DNA of 64,000 nt, from the NCBI GenBank assembly GCA_024516155.1, contig JAJJXM010000011.1:310001-374000 (forward strand), written 5' to 3'. This DNA is from Pyronema omphalodes (taxonomy: Eukaryota > Ascomycota > Pezizomycetes > Pezizales > Pyronemataceae). The position numbers and the translations under genes were made by a program. The notes beneath the pieces were generated by a model, which worked only from the letters and a program-made list of their open reading frames with translations, did not search any database and was not told the DNA's origin. Position 1 is the stretch's first letter, and each line of letters begins with the position of its first letter. This document shows, one piece after another, positions 55,544 to 64,000 of this stretch.

Positions 55544-56404
55544 GCCTGATTGAATGGGAGGCTGGGAATTATTTTTTTGCAAAGGACTGGGGCCCTCTTT
55601 CCCAATGTTGTCATATCTGATGAGTGAATTGCATACTGTAAAATCATTTTAAATTCACCAGTATTTCGCACTTCACGTAACTTTTAATTTCCGTAGTATG
55701 ACTGGAAGTTAGTAAAATGATGGCTTTCATGAATTTAATTTTGCCAAAGTTTCTCGCACTTCACGTTACTTATTCAAATTTATGCAGGAATTGTTTGATT
55801 TGGTTGATAGGTCAACTTATTCAAATTTTATACGGAAAGTGTTTGAGTTATTGCGTATTTTTGGGTATCTCATACAAAAACCACACAAACTTTGTACCAT
55901 AGGGCATCGAGCTGATATTTGTAATATTACCACCATTAGTTGAACTTTCTTATCCAAGCTCTGATTCCAATTGCATGGGGCAGACTTCTGTTGATACCAA
56001 ACATCACTTATTTTTGTAGCGCTAATGCCATTTTACACTATCTATTTATTGTAACGTTTTACATGATGATCACTCGTCTGATTCTGCTATCAGCTCTACT
56101 AAAGTCTCATACAAATGAATTTTTATCAACCAAGATGTTAGAAGCTGATTAATGAGCAATTAATACAGATTCAACTTACAACTTTTAGCCCTAGTTAATG
56201 GATCAAAAACTCAAAGTTATTGTATCCTATATGCAAGTGTTGAATAGATGAGTAAAGGAGAATTTTATGCCGGTACTAATTGTGTATAAAATGTACGGTT
56301 TGGGATTTCGCCTAGAATTATCAGATGTTTCTAGGTTACTAGACAACTTCATCCAGGCGATGGGCCAGTGGTTACTTAGCTGACCTTGTGCACCATGGTA
56401 CGCA

Positions 56405-56490
56405 TATCATGATCTGTCATTTGTTTATGTATTGAATCATACGCTGACCGAAGCCTAAAAGGCCCATGCAGGACTATCATGATCTGTCAT
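56405..56490. mobile_element. Short insertion with perfect 16-bp direct repeats (copy 2)
   Basis: A 54-bp core (56421-56474) lies between two identical 16-bp direct repeats, TATCATGATCTGTCAT, at 56405-56420 and 56475-56490. The core shares ATTGAATC, ACGCTGACCGA, CCTAAAA, GCCCATGCAG and a final GACT/AACT with 1002-1058. Compared with copy 1 it lacks 10 bp in the middle and the 3' part. It has no coding capacity. Confidence 0.55.
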
Positions 56491-58494
56491 ACCAGGATCA
56501 AATTCATCATTCGCGCTATTTATCTGTCTTTAGTAGTGGTCAGCTACGTCACTATTATCTTGCGGTCCAAACATTAAAGCGGTGTGTTATGTAAGATCTA
56601 CACAGCATCAATTCCACATATAATGAAAAAGCTGGCTAGAAACTCCACGGACGGTTCAAATTTCTGGTTAGAATACGTATGAAATACACTGATTACCATT
56701 TGCTCTGATTTGGGTTATGATCGCTGATGTATGAAAATTCGAGCTTTGTGAGATATGAGTGAGAGCTTGTGAAATTCTATAAACAACCTGAGCAGTTTCG
56801 TGACTTGTGACTTGAGATCGGAGCTGTGGGCTCGGATCAAGAATGGTGTAAGCGTGGGAACCAAGTGGTCGTGTTTATAATTTCCAAGAAGCCTACCGAA
56901 TAAATCCAGAGCTTGAGTCCTGTATCGGATATTAGCCGAGTCACCAACCTCTCAGAGGACCAAATACGCAGCTCAAGTACCAACATTCATCGCAACATAT
57001 CGGTTGCTGCAGTATCGTTAAATGAATTTAAAATATCTATTGGCGTTGTGATTACAATTTCTTCATTGTTTTTCTTCATTTGACATGGTCATGGTGAATG
57101 CGAGGATCCTGAAATGTCACCCAAGACCTCCAATTTCCATGTCTCGTGATTCGCGGTGACTCGGGGCTCATGGGCCTACACGGGTTCAACGCGGTTGAGT
57201 TTACAATCCTACTTTTCCCTCAAAGCCGAAAATTTCCTTCGTTTGCATGCATCGGATATAAACCGAGAGATATTTCAAAGGAAAAAGCACATATTTAGAA
57301 GATACATTACCGACGATCTCGGGAGGAACCTTATCGTTACATCACGATTACCTGTTCATCAATCACAAAAAGTTCCACAAATAACGTCGACCACCAGTAA
57401 TTGTATAGCTTTTCACGGTTGTAAAGAACGTCAACTCCTCCTATTACCGCGGAAGAGTTCCGTGCCCGGTGAACGTTGATTTGCAAACTCGTCGTTAAGC
57501 CCCCTCCGTGTGCACCTACAGCCGACTTATTCGGCATACAAACGGTAGATCTCGGATCGGGTATCGGCTCCCCCTTCCAGTCCCTCTCTGCTTTTTATGT
57601 TGCGGCGGGCACTTTTTTTTGCCTCAACGCACGGAATCGCGGCGGCTGACGATCCCCCCTGACGCAGGCCATGTCAAGCTTGGGTACATACAAATGGTCG
57701 CATGGCATCCGCCTATGCAGGAACTTCGCTGGTGAGACATGGCTTGTAATTTCGGTTATGGTGGTTTGTGCATCTACTATCTAAGCGATGATGGGTTCTT
57801 CCGTTTGAAAGTGATCGATTTGAAGGTTAAACGAATTCGCTTTCCACCTCTAATTGTTTATTGTTTGCTTATTGAAGAGTTACACGAAGTTATTCTATCG
57901 TCAAGATCATACACTGTCAGACGAAGTAAGAGAATGAGTGAATCAAATAGTCCTTATATTTTCTACAGCTCTGTCATAGATTCCCAACTCAGACATAAAT
58001 AGCTATTGCTCATATAAACCACTCTTATATCATAGCATTTGCCCCCTACATAGCACTTAAATCGGCTCCAAATCTTCTTAATCTTGACTCTTCGCATCTT
58101 TTCCCTCATCCCGGGTACAATTATCACACCCTCGAGATGTCTTTAAAACATTCACACCGCGCATCGACATCAAGTAAACACCCAGTTAACGCCTAATCAA
58201 AATCACAGTAGCAGCAAAAACAGCAATCTCTCAGCCTATTCAAGGAAAAAACCATCAGCCATCAATCAATTCTTCCGACCAGTCCAATCTCAGTCCATCC
58301 AGTCCAATCGCTTCATAAACAAGCAATTGTATACAGTAATGAGTAGAAACGAAGTGGGGGCATTAAAGCAACACGAACTTTCTCCGAAAATAAAAAAGCC
58401 AAACTCTTTTCGCCGAAAAAAAGGAATAACAATAAACAAACCCGAACCAGCAAAGAAAATAATCCGAGAAGAGGACAAGAAAAAGCCAGATTGT

Positions 58495-61400
58495 TTATTC
58501 GGAAACCGAGTCATTTCGGTGAGTGGGGTGGGTAGGAGTAGTAGGGGATCCGGTATTGAGAATATAGCTTCCTCGGGAGCTTCTGCTTGGAGTCGCCGTG
58601 GTGGGGGATACCGCGGTCGATGATGAGGAGGAAGAAATCGTGGATACTGCCGAGGATTCGTCTTCAATAAAGCCAGATTGCGCAGCTTTGGCTTCTTCCG
58701 AGGCAGCCCAACTACCCTTGATGTTGAGCCCAAGACTTGCAGCTAGAGTATCGAGGAGAGAAATAAGGGGAGAAGCGGTTTCGATGACAGTTTTTGTGTT
58801 AGGATCTGGTGTCAACATCCGTCGCAGATACAATACGGTCATGCAGTTCTCAATTCTAGTGACACAATGCTCAAAAAGTTGCATCATGACCTGGTCCGAC
58901 GCTCCCTGTCCCGTGATTCCCTTTAATTTCTGTGTCATGTCGAGAGTGTGGAGCTTGAGAAGTGGGGTTTTGTCGGATGTGTTGAGAGAAGAGCACACCA
59001 ATTCCAGGCGCAAAGAGATATCCCATAGTGCCCAGATATCATCTGGGTTGATGCTAAGGTGCCTCTGTTGTGCCACCGCCTTCTGTGCACTCTTTTCTTC
59101 GAGTCTGCCGGCCAGAACGTTGGGGTAAACTAGATGAATAACCTCAGGATTTTCCAGTCCTTTGAGCTTGCGCTCTCCGAGTTTCGTCATGGTATAGCCT
59201 TTATTGTTCAGTTCCTTGACATCCTTGGTAATCGTCCTAGCTACATCAACGTCGCCAAATATTTCTTCTGCCTTTTGGTTTGACTGATCCGATTCGTTGT
59301 AGAGTTTGCTGGCCGTTAAGCATCGCTGTAACTCGGCATCAAAATCTGAGCTGACTGTTATTTGGCCACCATCCGCTTCACCGCTAATACGCGCTGCACG
59401 GTTGACCATGGGTCCAAAGTAGTCCATTCGGCCAGTAATTGGATCAGGTTCGCACACAGGGGAACCCCAGTGAATACCCATTCTGACAGACAATCCTTTA
59501 TAGATAACCCTTCCTTCCGAGTCGACGATTTCGCGGCCACCTTCGGAGTCCAAAATCTCATCTGGCCATTCTTGCTCCAAAAGCAATTGCTGAACGTTGA
59601 AACACCACAATAGCGCAGATGTAGCTGTCGGAAAACTGACCATAAAAGCGTCACCCTCAGTTTTGACTTCGTAACCACCGACTTGTCTTAGTTGCCGACG
59701 CATAATGTTGTTGTGAACTCGGATTCCAGATCGCATAGCAACAGGATACGTTTCCCACATTAGTGTAGAGTTTTTGATATCCGTGAAGACGATTGCCAAA
59801 TCACCATCAGGTGCCTTAACCTCCCCTCCGAATCGGTCAAATTGCTACTGAAGTCAGTAAAAATAGCCAATGTACGAGGAAGTGATTGCCTACAGATTTT
59901 TCTGGGTCTTTGCCACGTTTACGAGTGACTTTCACAGTTGGAAGTTCCTCCTCGCCCGGTGACATTGTAGAGTGCGCGCGTGGGAACCTTCTAGGCTTCT
60001 TGATGTCGCCAACTCCAAGTACCATAACCATAAGTTTGTCAGTTGCACCATAAGCGATGGCCATATCCCTCAGCCTATTGGCAGCTCTCATCAAATCTGC
60101 CTTTTCTGTACGTGCTATGTCAACGGCAGACTGGAAGGAAATAAACTCCCATAACTCTCTGTTGGCAAGGATCAAAATTTCTTCATGGCCCTCCATATTG
60201 ACTTCTTGAATGTCAGGAGCCGCATTGATGGCTGGCATGTGCGGGAAGTATCCAAAGGCACGGGATGTTGACAAAACTTCATTGAGCTTCCCCATACGCG
60301 AGACATAACCACCAGCTTCACGAACACGATCCAGCTCCGGCGCAACACCAGGATCATGCTTTTTCGTAAGGGATCGATGCGTTCCATCGGTATATGTAAG
60401 AACTGCCATTGCATCACCGACGTTCGCTACGAAAAGCTTGTTCTTGGTCATGTAGACAATTGTGGCCACACCTCCAGACTCCATATCATGGGGCGCCAGT
60501 GTTGCTGCGTTCATTCCATTGCTGCTCGAAGATAGGTTCCTAGTCGATGTACCCACGCCTTTGTCCTCAAGCGCTTGTGCAGCCGTGGTAGCCAATTCCT
60601 TGTTAAGGTTTAAGAATGTCCTTCGCAGGGCTTTGATAGGAGATTCGTCCGGTCGAAGCTTTCCAAGCTCATCCTTTAAAAAGAACTCAACATGTTCATG
60701 TAAAAACTTGGCAATCTTGCTGCCACTATTAGGCAAAGACTGGCCATCAAACAATCCAACCAGCCATTCATCTCTATCACCACGGAAATCTGGAATAACC
60801 ATATCGACCAAGGATAGATGCTCGTTGCGACCCAGACAATCAGCCATACCAAAGTGCATTGACCTTATCATGGAACCTGACAATCTAACTCTGCGGTCTT
60901 CTGTTCCATCGGGAATGTTGGTTATCATTAAGGTTACATCCATCAAACCCAGAATCCTTAGCTGTTTGAGCTGAGAGAAATCCGTAATACTCTTTTCCCG
61001 ACCAGCATTGTTTTCGTTCCTGCTAGGTTTGATTTCTAAACGCTTGTTCCCGGATAAATTCAGGTATTTTAGATCGAGGTTCCAATTCCTATAAGATTCG
61101 TCAGCGTCATAAATCAGTCTCACGAAGAGACGAACAACTTACCAGTTCCAGTCATACGGCCAGTTAGAGATATTGTACTTCAGCGCGTTGTTTCCAACGT
61201 CCAACACTAGAAGCTTGCGAATCTTTCCTAACTCTGCTGGCAAAGTTTGGAACTTGTTACCATTGAGGTGAAGAACCTTGAGGTTTGGAATAGCTTCCAA
61301 ATCTTCCGCAGGTAAACTCGTCAACTCATTACCGGAAAGGTAGAGTTCCGCGAGGTTGGGCATTCTGCCCAAGGCCCGTGAGGGAATTTCGTAGAGATCA

Positions 61401-64000
61401 TTATAGGACAAATTGAGGACGCGAAGTTCCCCAAGAAGAGAAAGTTCCTCAAAGCATTCATCCGAAAGTCGGTTGTCTGCTAGATGGAGGTATTTTAAGT
61501 GAGTTATAAATGTATTGGAGAATTTCCCAGAGGCCGACGAGTCTTTTCTAGATGCTATAGTCGGTGCCGTTGTGCTGGCGCTGTCAGAAATAATTTTGGA
61601 AACCGTAGAGCCTCTTCTAGCTCCTTGAATGGATGCAGTCGAGCCCTTATATCCATTTGGAGATGCCGCGCCGGCTGTCAATAGGCCGTTAGACTGCTGA
61701 GATAGCCGGCGTCCTCCAGTAGTAGCTGGATTGGCAACAGATTCGTCCCATCCCTCGGTATTAGTGTTTCCTGGAATAACCTTTTCCCTACTGGATGCAG
61801 GTTCCGCAGCTGCTATGCCTCCGGGGGCATTGCTTGTGATAGGCTTCGGGAACTCCTTGAGGTTGTTGGACGAAACATTTAGCGAGACCAAGTTCAACAT
61901 TTGCCATATTTCGCCAGGAAGTGACTTAATATTGTTGTAGTGAAGGTCCAAGAACCTGAGTTCATGTAACAAGCCAATTTCTTTTGGAATAGTAGCCAAT
62001 TCGTTGTGATTACAGCTCAAATGATATAGGTTCCGTAGCTTGGCAATTTGTGGAGGGAACGAGACAATATGATTCCCATCCAAGACTAATCTTTCCAAGC
62101 ATGGCACCTTGTCAAACAGAGCCTCGTTCAGACCGGCAATTTTTGCATTTGACAAATTCAAAAATGTTAATGTAGGTAGAACTGTTGTCAGGTTGAAGCG
62201 GGTCACGGGGTTTGAATTAAGGTGTAAGGCGACAAGCTTCTTGAACGATAATTGGTAGGCCGAAATACGATTATGGGATATAACAACAGCCTCTAGCCTC
62301 GGTAGCTCAGATAGAACGTCTATGTTTTGCAATTCGTAGTTAAACCGAAGGTCGAGTTCCTTTAACGATGTTAAATTTGAGAAAGTTGCAGGAAGTGATC
62401 CGGTTAAACAGTTGTTGGCAACTGTCAGTCGTTCTAAGGCCGATAACTGACCAATCTCCAATGGGAAACTTTTGATTGAATTGAACGAAAGATCCAAATC
62501 GACCAGAGTTACTAGATCGCAGATAAACATGGGGAATGCGGTGAGGCGGTTTGACGCAAGGTAGAGAACACGAAGACTCTTCAACTGGCCAAATCGGTTC
62601 GGCAGTGTTGCGAACCGGTTGTTGGACAGATTTAGAGTGATCAATCCACGAAAACTGTCCAATTCTACATTTTCCATATCCTCTAGTCGGTTGTTTGAAA
62701 CGTTTAAAAACGTTAGGCGCGTTGCATATATTATGCTATTCGGCAGTCTTTCGGCTTCGTTTCCGCAAAATTCAATCTGTCTTAGGGTACTGCATTGTTG
62801 TATGAAATCTTTAGGAATATTGAGAGACAAGTTGTTCGACAGGTTTAGTGAGATAATCTCCGGCGCCTTGTGGTATAGGAGAATCGGAATAGTCAAAAGA
62901 TTGCATCCTTTGAGATCGACCTTGTCGAATTTTTGCATTTTGTTCAATCCTGGATCCTGATCCTATATTTTGCACCTCGTGTCAACAACTTCATGTGGAT
63001 AGAACGGGTTTGAAATTACGTACCAAAGAGTAACCGCCAGTTCGCACCATCATAAACGTAAAACGAACCAAGTATCCGTGATCCTCTCTGCCAATCTCGT
63101 CCAAGTGATCTTCTTCAGTATATCCAGCCTGCTCCAATAATCTCTTCTGAATTTTGAGCGGGCGTTCGTTTGGTCCCAAGATCCGAAGAAGCCCATTCTT
63201 TCTCATAACAATCTGGTAATTAGCCAGATTGTCTTGCAGGAACGATTTACGTCCAAGAAGACCGAGAACCTCCGTGACTGACGAAGATAGTTTGCAGGAT
63301 AATGTTGCGAAAGTCGAATCGGCACGGAATACCCGTATGCAATACTGCGCGTCGTCTGGACCATTTTCGCTTTCATCCTCCATATCTGTTGCATCGGCAG
63401 ATGGAGACTGAAGTCCCTGAGCGCCCCAGCTCTCCGGTGCGACCCAAGTAGGGGCAGTGTTCGGTTGTGTGTCGGTATTGTCTACCCACAATTGACTGGG
63501 ACCCGGGGGCGTTGCCGGTCGCTTCACAAACTCGTCGATATTCGAAAAGTCGGTGTCAATGCTAAAATTGTTCATCTCTGTATCCTCTTGTCCAACGCCA
63601 ACTACGCTACCACCTTTACCTCTTCTTCCACCACGATTCCGACCTTCCTTACCAGGTCCCTTTGCAGCAGTGAGTTGTTCAACAGATATATAGTCCGCCA
63701 TTCGTGGATTCAAATATTCATGGGTATGACTGCCCGATCCCCGCTTGGTAATCATTGGTGTCATCTGAGATCTAATGAGAAGAGGTTCGGATGATTTTGT
63801 TCGCAAGTTTGGTGGCCTCTTGGCGGGCGCTTCAACGGCTCTCTCCTGATCAATTTCCTTATTTTTGCTTCCTTTACTGCTGAATACCTTGTTAAATACA
63901 CCCCATGTGCCTTTTTTCGTGTGCGGATCATTGGGTGATCGCGGCGCTGCTTGATTGGACATAACACTCGCCATCGAAGGAGTAGGGGAACTTGACCGCA
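58495..64000 (-). CDS. CYR1: Adenylate cyclase, RA-LRR-PP2C-cyclase type (5' end outside window)
   Basis: Four exons in view: 64000-63024, 62962-61143, 61088-59894 and 59844-58495. The frame is open at the right edge, so the N-terminus is missing; the ATG at 63974 is probably internal. About 1779 residues are visible. In order: a Ras-associating domain (about 225-322, from YCIRVFRADSTFATLSCKL); a long leucine-rich repeat region (about 340-1000) with an unstructured insert near the middle (GGRRLSQQSNG); a PP2C-like domain (GMADCLGRNEHLSLVDMVIP, GLFDGQSLPNSGSKIA); and the class III cyclase core (GDLAIVFTDIKNSTLMWE, GYEVKTEGDAFMVSFPTA, DYFGPMVNRAARISGEADGG) with both metal-binding aspartates. 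It makes cAMP for protein kinase A and is controlled by Ras and G-alpha at the membrane, governing growth, development and virulence traits in fungi. Confidence 0.96.

Larger units (their letters stand above)
53218..58494. other. Five-kilobase gene-poor region
   Basis: AT-rich region between the NECAP-like gene and the 3' end of the adenylate cyclase gene. It contains a GATAGTT repeat (53376-53402), a G-rich stretch near 53923-53975, a frame broken by one TAG (54983-55543) and the short insertion at 56405-56490. No intact gene is supportable. Confidence 0.45.

Overview
The window is from a nuclear genome of a filamentous ascomycete (Pezizomycotina-like). Genes are intron-poor or split by short introns of about 50-100 nt with GTRNGY donors and TACTAAC/CTAAT-like branch sites. 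The gene set is typical of such fungi: a siderophore N5-hydroxyornithine acyltransferase, an eisosome Pil1/Lsp1 protein, the Ras-associating adenylate cyclase with LRR and PP2C modules, Dop1, and a GPI-anchored proline-rich wall protein. An early-diverging lineage such as Orbiliomycetes or Pezizomycetes is possible, but the sequence alone does not settle it. No bacterial, organellar, CRISPR, rRNA or convincing tRNA signal was seen.

Layout, left to right. 1-429: 3' end of an F-box/WD40 gene cut by the window edge. 1971-3200 (-): SidL/SidF-type acyltransferase. 4981-5799 (+): small protein with a possible thioredoxin-like fold. 6801-8614 (+): 4-coumarate:CoA-ligase-like acyl-CoA synthetase with a peroxisomal AKL tail. 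9568-10756 (+) and 11104-12558 (-): two convergent secreted, cysteine-rich proteins. 13116-18741 (-): DOP1, divergent from a Pil1/Lsp1-type eisosome gene (19681-20871). 22142-23774 (+): Wss1-type DNA-protein-crosslink protease in five exons. 26848-27804 (-) and 30093-32912 (+): two unrecognised low-complexity proteins. 35219-35623 (+): small basic protein. 36636-38246 (-): PLP-dependent group II decarboxylase. 44256-46181 (+): GPI-anchored Pro/Ala/Ser repeat protein. 49319-51697 (-): Src1/Heh inner nuclear membrane protein, divergent from a NECAP-like endocytic protein (52357-53217). 58495-64000 (-): adenylate cyclase, 5' end outside the window. I rebuilt the exon structures by hand and checked that intron phases agree.

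Gene-dense blocks alternate with gene-poor stretches (23.8-26.8, 27.8-30, 38.3-44.2, 46.2-49.3 and 53.2-58.5 kb) that carry simple repeats and decayed sequence. The most unusual signals lie there or in gene flanks. (1) Two related short insertions, 54 kb apart, are each bounded by 16-bp direct repeats, which suggests an undescribed short interspersed element. (2) A 1.6-kb non-coding segment has about 100-bp inverted ends and degenerate 9-bp flanking repeats, which suggests a non-autonomous Mutator-like element; it contains a graded 10-bp minisatellite. (3) A 45-bp tandem array has an alternating A-B-A-B-A pattern. (4) A nearly pure purine tract lies upstream of the wall-protein gene.

Most genes are housekeeping: cAMP signalling, plasma-membrane domains and endocytosis (Pil1-like, NECAP), endosome-Golgi traffic (Dop1), nuclear envelope (Src1) and DNA repair (Wss1). 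They show no operon-like or cluster logic. The two secreted cysteine-rich proteins and the GPI protein are the most lineage-specific candidates. No coherent new multi-gene system is visible; the novelty is mainly in the repeats.
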